DNA of 64,000 nt from Pseudoneurospora amorphoporcata (lineage: Eukaryota; Ascomycota; Sordariomycetes; Sordariales; Sordariaceae), in assembly GCA_033297205.1 (NCBI GenBank), contig MU859062.1, positions 124,001 through 188,000 on the forward strand, given 5' to 3'. Below the pieces are notes generated by a model. That model saw only the letters and a list, made by a program, of their open reading frames with translations, searched no databases and was not told the origin of the DNA. This document shows, piece by piece, positions 33,552-44,850 of the stretch; the first letter of the stretch is position 1, and every line of letters starts with the position of its first letter. Both the position numbers and the translations under genes were made by a program.

Positions 33552-36107
33552 TCACCGCCAAACCCGATTCCACTCTCCAACAAACCACTCCAGCGGCTGC
33601 AACTGCATATTCCTGCCCACCCAAATAGCCAACCCGCCCAAGACCCCTAAGCTCCCCAGCACCTCCAGCGCAATGAGGCTCTTATACATCAACTCGTCCG
33701 CAATCTCCATCAGGCCCAGCGGATCCGTCTCCCTCTGCCTCTGCTTTTGATGCCTGTGTTGGTGGCTTTGGTGCTGGGGCTGACGATGTCCGTTACCATA
33801 AGCGTGTGCGTAACCGTGATAACCAAATCCAAAAAGTCCCAACTCCTGCTGCCGCTGCCGATCGGCAGTACTCTGTCGAGTATCGCCTCTCCTTCTCCTT
33901 GTGCTCAGGCTCCTGTTCGAGCCACTCCTGTCCCTGCTTCCACTGTTGTCGCTGCTGGTAGAAGAGATGGGAACCAGTGTTCCGTCAACGACGCACTCGC
34001 CGATTTTCTCGGTTAACCATACCGCTCGCTCGTTGCGCGCCAGCGCTTCATATTGTGCCCGCTCGTTGGCCAAGCTCTTCTGCAGCTCTGTGGCCCAGTT
34101 TGCCAAGCGCACCTGTGCCAGTCTTTCCTCACGCTGGGTGTGGTCCGTGATGCGAGCGAGAGCGTACGACGAGGTGGCGCCGATGGGACCGCCGGAGGTG
34201 TTGTACCTGCTGAGGAAGGATGATGCGGTGCCGGGGCGGGAGTGGCCGTTATTCGAGGAGGGCGGTAGCGAAAAGACGCTGCTGGGCGATATGGGCGATG
34301 GGACGAACGGTTTCTCGGGGACTAATCCCTTGCGCCATTGGACATACTTGCTGGCTGCGGAGTGGCGGAGCCAGGAGGCGCCGTCAGGACTGAAGACGCG
34401 CTCGACGAGCCGGGTGAGTTCGGATGGTACGAGGGGCTCGACGTAGTCTGTGCTCATAAGGAGACTGGCGTCCATCATGTCGTGGTCGGAGCCGGCGGCG
34501 CTGGAAATGGCGTATACACCCTGTGCTGCGGGGTCCGTGGGAGAGGGAGAGAGGGTTGAAGAAGATGCCGTTTTCGAGGGCGTGATGGAGAAGGAAAAGG
34601 GGCGGATATTTGCTTCTCGGAGTTGTGATTGGATCTGGTCCTTGCTGGCTGATATTTGCTCGGGTGACATCAGGTCGGCGTGGGACAAGAGGAAGATAAT
34701 GTTCGTGAGAGGGCTAAGTTGGTTGAGGTAAGCGATATCAACAGGACGAAGTCCTAGAGAAGATGTTAGTATTATGCTCGTGGATTCCGACTTGGGTCTC
34801 TTACTATTTGAAACCAAGTAGAAAACAACATCAATCTGGACACCACCCTCTCCACCCAACATATTCAACATATCTCCATCGTTGAGGGCATTAACGTTCA
34901 TGCGCTGCATCTGGGACTCGATATACTGCACCACGGGTGTGATGGTATCCATACTCTGATCCAGAAAGTCAGCGCAATTCTCTGTCGGTCCCAATTAGGG
35001 GAAACATACAGACGATCCACTCCCATAGCCAGGAGTATCGACAAAGCAAATATTACGGTCCAACACGGTATCCTCCATGCTCTTTCTGCGTTTCAGCACA
35101 TTGAGGTCATCGATCTCGGACCACCACTGAGGGTATGGTTTCGTGCTGGCATAGACTTCGGTGATTTGCCGCGTTCCATCCGAGCTTTGCCGCCTACTGC
35201 TTGACCTCGAGCCGCCTTTAGTCTCTTTTCCTTTTAGAGTCACCGAGCCTCTCAAGCTAGGTTGGGGTGACATTGGCGACGGGGTGATCGGATCAACATG
35301 CACAATGTGTTCGCAAGACTGGACGATAGCCTTGATCAACGAAGTCTTTCCTACGCCGCTGTCGCCAGCAATCAGGACCTTGAGCCGGCCCATGCTCTTT
35401 CCTTGGTCGGTAAAGGGTCGCCGGCTGGGCATCTTGATGCTCGGCATAATGAGCTGGGGAGCGCTACCGCTACCCATCATGGCCGCCTCAAGATGCTCAT
35501 TTTCGTTCTCGGTGTCATTCTCATCGGCGTGGACGCTTGGCGGAATACTGGCCATGTCAAAGTCGTCGGAGAAGCAGATGGAATTGCGCCGCGAAGATGT
35601 GTCGCTCACAGCGGAGGCAGGACCGGTGCTAAAGAGAAAGGGGCTAAAGGGTGCTTGGGATAAATCGTTGGACGGGGTGGCAGAGGATGGCCTGGGATAG
35701 ACAGCATCTTCAATAACGTGGTCCAAGGTGTCGAGGATTTGGTTGGGGATGTAATTCTTGTTCTGATGTTTGGGTTGCGTCCTTGCGCTCCCGCTCCCGC
35801 TCCCGCTTGCGCCGGCCTCTTTCTCTGGCTCTGGCGTGCTGTGGTGATTGTGTCGATGACGGGAGAGACCCCGGGCCCTTCCGTGGTGTGCTTCGGAGCC
35901 TTCAACAACACCGTGAGCTTTCCTCTTGTTGTCGCGCAAGTGTCGGTGAGGGCCAGCGAACGATGATGTCTGATTTCCCGTCAGAGGGCCAACTGAAGAT
36001 TCATCGCCAAAGCTAAACGTCATTTGCGGCGCCGGAGGTAGACGTAAAGACGGGATATCATTGTCGGAGCCGCGGGGTCGCACGGAGGCATCGTTGTTGG
36101 AGCGCAT
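33552..36107 (-). CDS. septin-like GTPase with C-terminal membrane anchor
   Basis: Exons 35010-36107, 34805-34955 and 33552-34753 encode 816 aa; introns are 54 and 51 bp. A disordered N-terminus rich in His, Gly and Ser leads into a septin-type G domain. The P-loop reads AGDSGVGKTSLI, the G3 motif DTPGYG and the G4 motif SHAD, where septins usually have AKAD. A charged, Gln/Arg-rich helix follows (residues about 640-700), then a Ser/Arg/His-rich stretch. Near the C-terminus a hydrophobic segment (VLGSLGVLGGLAIWVG) looks like a single transmembrane helix. Classical septins are shorter, start near the P-loop and end in a coiled coil, so this is an unconventional septin-related membrane GTPase. 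The partner and compartment are unknown. The Met at 36107 is the first in the frame. Confidence 0.75.
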
Positions 36108-37319
36108 CGCGGAGGAAGCAATCTACATGCACAGGGTGTCGTGAATTGCGCTTGGAGGTTCACGGAGAGGGTAGCTATCGTGTTTTATCACTTCAATCTC
36201 AAAGGGGTAGAAAAGAGATAACAAAAGACGGGACAAGCAGCAAACAGTGGTTGCTGTGGGAGTACAAAGACAAGATGCAGCGATAAACGGAGAAATAAAG
36301 ATGGAGTCTCGGAGACGAACGAAAGACCACTTGGTTCGCTGATATCAGTGGATCGTCGTTTGGGTTTCACGCGCAGTCCGAGGTGACGGGGTGATGGGAT
36401 GTGCGACGGAGATGTGTACGATGTGCAAGGTGGGTGGGCTGATGACCGATGATGATGAGGTTGACCCCTATCATTATCGGGACTTGTACCACCGTGAACC
36501 AATGTAGGAGTGCTTGGAGCTTCTCCTTGTAAGTGCATACCGCTGGCTGACCGTCCAATACCAAGCCCGGCACTCGATGTTTGCTGGGAGCCAGAGTCAC
36601 TACCCGAGTGGACCTGATAGCGATGACATCTATTTCCCGTCGTTCCCCGCCTTCCCAGAATGGACCGCCCTGAGCCGGTGGACCTCCTGACCCCATTTTG
36701 GTAGGTGCTCTTGTGGGTCCATGGGGTCACTCACACGCGGGCGCCCGCAACACCGCAGCGGTAAAAAAAGTGCCAAGACCAGCTAACCCCACCTCCGCCT
36801 TAGCAAAAGAGGACCTGTCAGGAAGCTGCCGACGGTGGAAGGTTCCGTTGCAGAAGCATCCGTTTCAACTTCAACCTTCCGATGATTCTGGCGATCCCGC
36901 ACATGCCATGTTGCCATACCTAGATGGCGCGAATGGGACTCGAAAATCTCGAAATCGACCCATTCCGGACATTTTCCAACTTGAATGGCCTGCTCCTCTT
37001 GTCGACATATCATGACTGAGCAATTACAGCATCAGTCGAAGCTTCGATATTGCACAAGACTTGGACCATCCGCCATGATGACACTGCTCAAAATCACCGA
37101 CATCAGAGTAATATGATAAAGCTTCGAAAGTGTCCATGGTCCACCGCCGAAAGATCTTTAGATGCGCGTCATAGTACAGCCGCTGTCCATCAAATCTGCC
37201 TTGTCAACTGGGACTTCCCGATGGTGTAACCCACGGGCCCAGTCAAGTATTTCTCGAGACGTACAACCGGAGCCTTTCTCGTCTTACTGATATAAGCTAG
37301 GCAACCGCCCGGAACTACC
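36108..37319. other. intergenic region upstream of septin-like gene
   Basis: Probably a long leader and promoter. A minus frame at 36188-36730 is open but of low complexity with no splice path into the downstream gene that I could support. A TATA-like ATATAAGC lies about 29 bp upstream of the 5S gene at 37320. Confidence 0.5.
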
Positions 37320-37438
37320 ACATATGACCACACCCACTGGAAAACTCGGGATCCCGTCCGCTCTCCCATAGATAAGCCAGTGAGGGCCAGACTAGTAGTT
37401 GGGTCGGTGACGACCAGCGAATCCCTGGTGTTGTATGT
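37320..37438 (+). rRNA. 5S rRNA, copy 2
   Basis: This 119-nt copy starts ACATATGACCACACCC and is otherwise identical to copy 1. TATA-like ATATAAGC sits upstream at the position expected for Neurospora 5S genes, and TTTTTGTC with later T-runs follows as terminator. It marks the left side of the accessory island. Confidence 0.95.
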
Positions 37439-37974
37439 TTTTGTCTTCCTTTTTTACCTTCTTTTCCTGACTGTCATCTTTTGCCTCTTCCATCTACAAT
37501 GGTTTCTTGTGGGTGGTGATCGTCGTGGTGGTTGTTGACTTTTGCAACGTCAGGAATGGAAAGCGGAAACTCTCCCCACGGCTTTCTCATGCATTCTCTT
37601 TGGTATCTACCAAAAGAAGAGCGGATGGGCGCATTCTAACTTCTACAGATTCAGTATGAACTTTGGTGTCTTGGTCCTTAGCATAGGAAGAGGCCTGCCA
37701 CCAACCTGAGCTTAACTACACTCTTTTCCTGGCGGATCATGCTGACGAGCTTTTTAGGGTCTATAGGGAGGCATGTCTCCTGATTGTTCACTTTGGCGCC
37801 ACGACTGATTTGTTCATATACCGTGTAAATTCGATTGTATTCCTCGAAATTGAACCGCAAACTCAATTCCCAAGCTCCATCGCGTACAACTACTCGGAAC
37901 TCTCAACTACGGAAGACCTAAGGCAACCCCCCATATGTCCACCTGAAGCATGGAACATTACTCCGGTTCACTCC
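37439..37974. other. spacer with an orphan coding-like fragment
   Basis: On the minus strand about 37680-37905 reads as a plausible 74-residue segment (around WELSLRFNFEEYNRIY and CLPIDPKKLVSMIRQEKS) with normal amino-acid composition. It is opened by a stop rather than a start and has no splice partner that I can see. It may be a remnant of a larger gene. Nothing else is recognised. Confidence 0.35.
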
Positions 37975-40736
37975 TCAGTCGTCGATGATGGCTAGAAGAT
38001 TTTGTCAGTTGGTTGTTCACTTATTAACGGCGAGGAAGAACCGCGGACTCACCGAATCGGCTGAGAGGGTTGCTCTTAGCCTTCTCCGTGATGTGCGAAA
38101 TTGCGGCCTGCTTGGTGACTTCCGTACCGGCGGTGATGGCCTTGACCGTCGCCACGGGCGGAGGGGTGATCTGGGACGTTGTCTCGGCCACCTCCTGGAT
38201 GCGGGACTCCATGCCGTCCATGATCTCCTGCTGTTTCTCCTCCGCAATCTTCTGCACCCGGTCGACCGCATCAGTCGCCCACTTGTTGAGGTCTGCAATC
38301 TTCTTTCTCATCTGAGCCGCTCCATCCTTGTCATCGACCGTGACCGACAGCTCATCGCACATGCGAAGTCCCGGCATGATGCTCTCCTTGGAGAGCTGCA
38401 CCCACATCTTGGCAATGTCGCCAAAGACACCAAAGTACGCTCGCATCGTCACGGCCGCGCTGTACAGCTGCGAGCGCTGGAAGTCCGTGTACGTGTAGTT
38501 GCCAATCTTGAGATCCTTGTAGGGATCAGTGCCGTCGGCGGCAACGATCATCTTGACGGTCTCAAGGAAAGGCTCGACGTGGAAGCGGATGCACATCTCG
38601 ACAAGCGCCTCCATGGCCTTGAAAAAGCGAACCAGGTTGGTCACCTGCTGCTTGAGGTTGATGATGAGCTTGATACACTCGATCAGGACCCTCTTGATCT
38701 CGGCCTGTTGAATACACTCAAGTCAGCAAACCTTCCCATTCTCAAAACCGGCATCAGAACAACCGAGTATTGGCGTACCAGAGAAACATTGGCCTTGGTC
38801 AGCTGAGTCAGAGTAGCCTGAATCTGGCCCAGCTTGTTCTTCTGTTCCAAGAGCATGTCGGTGGACTTGATGTAGTTCTCTTGGGCAGTGGTCAGCATCT
38901 GCTGCGTCGTTGTCAGTCTGTTCTTCGCGGTTTCCAGCACCGCCTGAGCCTGAGCACTCTTGGCACTGATCTGCGCGGTTCTCTCTGCCTCCGACGCCAT
39001 CACAGGGATCTATGTTCATGGCTGTGTCAGCTCTGTCGAGTATACGAGCAGATCGGGATGGGGAGTACATACGCCATTAGCAGTGACACCTGGAACGGTT
39101 TTAGCTGTCGAGATGAGGGTGTTTGCCTTCTGATACTGCACGGCAAAATCTTCCTGCCACTTCTTGACTTTCTCGGAGTCCTTGGCCGGCCACTCGGAAG
39201 ACGCGCTGCTGGACTTCTTGACCTCGTCGTTGATTCCGGTGGCGACCTATGATCAATTTTATCTGGTTAGTTAACTTGTTCAAGACCGCAGTATGGGGTT
39301 CAAGCCGAAACTATACCTGGAGAGACACATTAATGATGGTAGACAAAGTTTGGCTCGGTTCGGACGCAGTGGCCACTTGCGCAAAGCGTGTCTTAGCATC
39401 CTCCAACATCGTCTTGACATAGCCGATGCTGTTCTTCTTGGAGTCCGTGCCTGTTCCGCCATTGCGAGCCTGTTCCCAGTCAATGTTTCCCTCGGTGTTC
39501 TTTCCGCTGACGATAACCTGCAGGATGGAAAGAAGGTGCTCAAGACGGATGGCTTCGGCGAATGCTGGGTCGGTAGCATTCTTGGGCACGGCGGTCGGCG
39601 CCACCGGGCTCGGCGCCGCCTGTTTTCCGCCCGCCGGATCCTCGGCCGCAGACCCGTCCTTCTTGGGGTTGAGGAAGCCTCCGACAATAGAGGCACCCGC
39701 CTGGACCTTAGCGATCGGGTTCAGGTTGGAAATGAAGGCGTGGGCAAATGAGTTGCCCAGGTTTGTGACGGCTCCCACCAAGTCGCCGACGATCTGCTGG
39801 CCCAGGATATCCCAACTAAAAAGACTTGGTCAGTACAACGCCCTGGCGGCCTCAATATCTGGGAACATCAGTTCTCTTACCCAGTGGGGAACTTGTCCGA
39901 AGCCAACTTGAAAGCCTCGGAAGCAGTTTCAACCTGTTTTCCCATCAGGTTGAAGGCCTTCTGGGCTTCCTCGACGGTCGACTTCTGGTAGTCCAAGCGG
40001 GTTTGCTCGGCAGCGATGCAGATCTCGTTGCTCAGGATAGCGTCTCTGGTGGTGTTCTCCTGCTGGACGCAAGCCGCGTGCATCTCGCAGACGTACAGGA
40101 GCCAGGCCTCGAACTTCTTGTCCATTGCCTGGGCCTCCTGGAGACAAGTGGCCGATCCCTGCTTCAGGGTGTTTAGCTGGGGACGCAGCATCTTCTTTGC
40201 GGAGTCCGGCTCGCCAATGGTGGCAAGGATATCGTTGATCTATCAGAACATTCATCCGAATGTCAGTGATGCACTAGCACAGGGATGTGGGAACCTCGTG
40301 ACTGACCTTTCCGTTGATGACTTTCGAGGTCAACTGGATGGTACCCATACCCTTCTCCGCTGCAATGAATGCCATACGGCCCATGTTACCGCACTCAACA
40401 AGATTGGCTTGGACCGAGCCGAATCTTAAGATGGTTGGTCAGTTCCAGAGCCACAAAACTGGAAGACTTTTCGTAAGTGACATACCTCAAATAATCGAAC
40501 CCCTTAGGCTTGGGCGGGTCAAGCTGGATGTTAGCGTTTGGGCTCGAGCTAGCAACGAAGCAGGCCCCCATACAGCTGATGGCTGTGGGCGCGGCCTGGA
40601 GCAGTTCCGCCCAGTTGAACTGGAAGATCAGACTGCTCTTCATCTCGTCGATTACTTGAGATGACACGTTGGGAGAAAGCTCCCGCTTCTCCTGGGCGGC
40701 CAGGACAACCTGGAGATCTTGGGCATCGGAAGGCAT
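37975..40736 (-). CDS. 766-aa helical/coiled-coil protein of the accessory island
   Basis: Eight exons: 40486-40736, 40307-40424, 39881-40239, 39317-39815, 39073-39246, 38779-39009, 38053-38704 and 37975-37991, all joining in frame with consensus splice sites. No signal peptide. The protein is almost entirely helical. A long amphipathic helical region (about 100-240) precedes a less polar segment rich in Gly, Val, Ala and Phe (around DLVGAVTNLGNSFAHAF), then a Pro/Ala-rich loop, then further long heptad-like helices. This layout of long helices around a hydrophobic segment recalls alpha-helical pore-forming proteins, though no family signature is strong enough to name. If the last intron (37992-38052, donor GTGAGT, branch CTGAC) is not removed, the C-terminus changes by a few residues and ends at 38024. 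It is divergent from the 413-aa helical protein gene 1.9 kb away. Function unknown. Confidence 0.8.
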
Positions 40737-41188
40737 GGTGTCGTGCTAAAAGGTGCGATTCAGAGAGAAAAAGAGGAAGTGCTTGCTTGTGAAAACCTAG
40801 TGGTGTTGGTTGCGGTTGAAGATGAGAGTTGAAGTGATGGCTGGCGATTCACAAGTAGTTGACAAGAAGGCTCCCGACAATACTTATAGCCAGGCCGACG
40901 AAGCTCGAGGCCTCAACAACTGCCAAACTCATATCTTCCCGTCTACGTCCATCTGGCTAACGCAGACAGAGCTCCAGTCGTGATGCTCTCCCAGAAGGAT
41001 CTCCTTAGCCCAAATCGGCTAACGAAGTGCTTGTTCGGAGCTGAGCATGCATGCTGTTTCCAGAATTGGAAGGCTTGAGCCTCCCGGGGCGTGAAAACAC
41101 GGAGCTGACTTTACACTAGTGTGCCGTCAAGGCATCAATAGGCCTGCCCAAGTGCCACGCAGAATTGGGATTACACCATTCCCAAGCT

Positions 41189-41548
41189 CAAACACCTTGT
41201 CGTTTCCTTAGCGTGAGGGGGTGGCACACACACACACACACACATCGACAATCTGGTTAATACTACGAACAGATCAATCGTATCCCATTATAACTCGACG
41301 AAATCTATAGCAAATTTCGTATAATCTTGATCGCTCGTATTGCTTGCGTTCGCTCTAGATGTTTATACCGTCCTTTATCGTGTTATTGTGGTGCAACAGT
41401 GCCTTTTACAAACAACAACCAGAAGGCGCTCGTAAACCTGAGGCTTCACAGTGGCGAGCCTCTTCGTGATATCGCTTGTTGTGTGTGTGTGTGTGTGTGT
41501 GCGCCACCCCCTCACGCGGTCACGCCAAGAAAACGACAAGGTGTTTTT
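41189..41548. repeat. palindromic element with CA/GT tracts at the inner arm ends
   Basis: The left arm (41189-41244) contains CACCTTGTCG, GCGTGAGGGGGTGG and a (CA)n run. The right arm (41480-41548) is its inverted counterpart with (GT)n, CCACCCCCTCACGC and CGACAAGGTG, including one 8-9 bp insertion. The 235-bp middle is unrelated. This could be a small non-autonomous transposon or a palindrome made by local inversion. I found no clear target-site duplication. Confidence 0.75.
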
Positions 41549-41629
41549 GACCGAGGGAAGAGTAGTTCTATACCCCAGAAAGAGCCGTCTAGTGCCATGC
41601 GGCTGAAACTTTATTGGGATCCCTTTCTC

Positions 41630-41704
41630 CCACCGGCAGATCTCCGAATGCATGCCACCGGCAGATCACCGAATGCATGCCACCGGCAGATCACCGAATG
41701 TATG
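41630..41704. repeat. 25-bp direct tandem repeat, three copies
   Basis: Three units starting CCACCGGCAGATC and ending GAATGCATG follow each other without spacing (41630-41654, 41655-41679, 41680-41704), with one substitution each in the first and last. Confidence 0.95.
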
Positions 41705-42604
41705 GTCCACTACGGGACTGGAATGCCGGCGTCTTGAACAACTAACAGGGGCATGTTCCCATGTGGACAAATGATAGAACAAGCTCAGTGCTTTTTTGAC
41801 TTCTTTTCCATCTATGTATGTTCATCCACCAAAGAGGCTCAGTTTCAAACGATTTACCAAAAGTGGTTAAAGGCATGGCTAGTGGAAAGCTGGAAAGACA
41901 ACAAGTTAACTCTGGGAAGGTCTAGTAACTTGCAGTCTGGTCCAATCGTAAAGATGCCGTTGGACTTGCGCAGTAGGAATCTGCGCCTTCAGCCCGCACT
42001 CGATCATCGGATGTAAAACCGCTGGCGATTCTGTGGTGTTCCGGGGCGTAGACCACTTCCAGACGTGGCTTTTCCTATCTAGAATGGAACGACGGCTGAG
42101 CAGTGGCTTTCTCGTTAGTTTGCGGGGTAATTATGCTATCCCCGGGTTCGAGACCACGTCGAATTACGTCGACATCAACATGTCACAAAAGCAAAGCGGA
42201 AAAGAACCAATGACGAGGCTCAAGCTGCAAGAGTATCTTACTGGATTGGGTTTGTTCTGCTGAAGCTGAGGCCTCTTCACCAGCTGAACATCTGCGGAAT
42301 GCAGAGGTGAGTTGTCGGGATAACTTTCAAGGAAGGGGAGTATCTTCCTCGAGGCGGAAAGCCTTCGGCATGGCCGAGAGGTTGTCCGTAGGACCAGCTA
42401 ACACTACAGGCGGTCTAGTCATTTTCCCAATTGCTGTCATTGTACGAAGTTCCTGCAATGAAGGGTGAGAAATAAATATCTCTACAAATTATTTGGACCT
42501 AGTTCCCGGTAAACCCTGTCTGTTATTGCATTTCCTCGAACTGCTTCTTCGTTACCACAACCGCCCTTTTACTACCTTCACCCACGTTTCAAACGCCCTT
42601 CATC

Positions 42605-43931
42605 ATGGATCCCTCTGTTATTCTGGCCCTCTTCAACGCGACAAACCCGGGTCTCCTGCAGATCGACCCTGCCGTTTACGCAGCGCTGCTTGGGGTATCA
42701 CAGTCCTTACTGGCCGTGCAGTCCACACCCGGTGGGATCCTGGCGACTCCTGAGCAGGATGTCAACGTGACCAGCCTCCAGAACAAACTGAACACCGCCG
42801 GAGCCCAGCTTCGCGAGGTCCAGGACAGCTTGCATCCCATAGTGTCCCAATGCGGCAAAGACGTCATCGACAAGCTCGAGAAGGCCATGACCAGGCTCTA
42901 CAAGCTGGCGGTCTTCATCCGCGGCGATTACGACGACCGCGAGCCGGACACCACCCAGCGGGATGAACTTCTCAAGCAGGCAGTCCAAGCCTTCAAGGAG
43001 GTTGAGGATTGTGCGGAGGCCGGCCTGAACAAGGTCAGCCGGCTCCACTCCCAGGTCGTGGAGATTGAGAACATGGTCATCATCCCCGCCAAACAAGATG
43101 TCGCTCTCTTGCTCCAGAACAACGAGAACGAGGTGAAGAACTTGAACGACCAGGTCCAAAATGCTGAAGCAAGCGTCAAAACCCTGGAGAACAGCGTGTG
43201 GCAGCAGTCGCAGGCAGTCAGTACGCTGCATAGCAAGATTTCCAGCACCAGAGATGCTAAGCTGGCCAGCGATATCACGGTAAGCACATTTGCCCATCGA
43301 CTTCGTTCTGTGTTCCATTTTTATTTTGGCCGATCTGCTGACGCCGTATTTTGCCCTATTTCAGTTCACCATCTTCACACTTGGTATCGGCAACGCCATC
43401 AACGGCGGGCCCCTCGACCCTTTCAACCTGCAGGGCGACCTGGACGAGGCCAACCGGCTCCTGGCAGATGCCCAAAGCAAGTACGACACCGCAACCAACG
43501 ACCTGAACAACTTGCGGACGAAGCGCATGGCGTTGGACACTCGACTGAGCGCAGCCAGACAAACCGCGGCGCTCATCCCGGGAGTCTCGACGTTGGCGGG
43601 CACCACGAACACAAACTGCATCATGCTGCAGCGTCAGTTTGGTCCCCTTAAGGAAGCCTCGGCCCAACTGTTGATCTCCGTGGGAAAGATCCAGTCGGAT
43701 GCCACGGTGACACAGGCACTGGCTTACAGCAAGAAGGAATTCGCTGTAGGGCTGCTGGAGATTTGCAAGGATTCGCTCATGGATCAGGCGCTCTTGGACG
43801 AGGCGGCTCTGGTCAAGGATGAGGTGATGAACGAGTATGGCGGCGCCATTCCTGAAGAGGTTCAGGAGATGGCGGCCGAAACTTCTGAGCGGATGAGTCT
43901 CGTTGTTGCGGTTCCCAGTATCCGTGCTTGA
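42605..43931 (+). CDS. 413-aa helical protein with central hydrophobic segment
   Basis: Exons 42605-43279 and 43365-43931 (85-bp phase-0 intron, GTAAGC donor, TTTCAG acceptor) encode 413 aa without signal peptide. Residues about 45-225 form long amphipathic helices rich in Asn, Gln and Leu. The second exon opens with a hydrophobic Gly-containing segment (FTIFTLGIGNAINGG, about 226-240). A second long helical region (about 250-320) and a helical C-terminal domain follow. Helix bundle, short hydrophobic tongue or hairpin, helix bundle is the plan of the ClyA/HBL/Nhe/XaxA-type alpha pore-forming proteins, but I see no diagnostic motif and the assignment is structural guesswork. It is divergent from the 766-aa helical gene and 919 bp upstream of the PLC-like gene on the same strand. 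Confidence 0.8.
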
Positions 43932-44850
43932 ACGATGGTACTTGGGGGTTTGCTTGATTCTTGTGCTGAGGTTGTTTTGGTATTCTCTCCTCCAAATTCA
44001 ACGATTGTTCTTCTCTTGTTATCTTGGATTCGCCACTCAGAGTATTCTTTCCATAGAAGAGCAGGGCTTTGCCGTACTTGAGATAGGCGGCGTACCTAGA
44101 AAACCTTGATTCAAACGTGTACAACAATGAAGCGAGCATGTCTCCGTCAGGGATGTCTCGGCAATCTCACTGCCTAGAGCCACAATGTGAATGGAACTAG
44201 GATGTTGTGCTAGAACTTGATTTTGCTCCTGTCAACTTTGATGATCACAAGGCAGTGTCTAAACCTAGGTACACTACCTGTACACAAGGAGGTCGTGATG
44301 TCAGGAAGCACCACAAACAACCATCTCGAGCCCTTTGCGCTTGAGACTGGAGGTATCAGTTAGCTTCGAGCGAATAGAGCCTAGGTATTGGGTGTGGAGG
44401 CAGGATTAGCACGGCAAGCCTCGGTTCCGATGGTTTGCATTTATTGCCACACTCGTAGCCAAATTCGGATTGTGCGGGCTTCCCGAAGTTAGCTGATCTA
44501 TCTCACTCACATACTCTTCCTCTCTTAGCTCAGTCCAGACCGGCCTTAGCTTCCAATAGCTCGCTATTCATGTCTTGTGACCACAGCTAAGCTCAGCTCA
44601 GAGTGAAGTTCAGCCAGCCTTAGTGATGCATCTTCGAGGATTCTCAGGCCAGTATCGAAAACTTAAAGAGGCTTCAGAGCCCGTAGGTTTCCAAATTCTT
44701 TGGATTGTGTTATTCAGGCACTTCTACCTCCTCTCAGACAATATCGTTACCTCTACTCAAACTCTTGATAGGCGACAAGCCTTTTTACCTACCTAGTACC
44801 TACCTACCTTTCCTCCCATTTTTCTCTGAACTCCCCTATCAATCGTCGAA
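43932..44850. other. spacer between helical protein and PLC-like genes
   Basis: Contains the 3' flank of the helical gene and the promoter of the PLC-like gene. TACC repeats lie at 44787-44810, just before the start codon. No gene seen. Confidence 0.55.

Larger units (their letters stand above)
40737..42604. other. divergent spacer of the helical protein pair
   Basis: This region of 1868 bp holds the promoters of two genes facing apart, a palindromic repeat element (41189-41548) and a 25-bp tandem repeat (41630-41704). No gene is supported. A tRNA-like A box at 42370-42384 lacks a proper B box. Confidence 0.6.

Noticed and set aside
36188..36730. Possible upstream exon of the septin-like gene
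   Set aside because: Low-complexity frame with no consensus donor joining the 36107 start in frame; left as leader sequence.
42366..42420. tRNA-like sequence with A box TGGCCGAGAGG
   Set aside because: The expected B box is degenerate (GGTCTAGTC) and no acceptor pairing or T-run was found.
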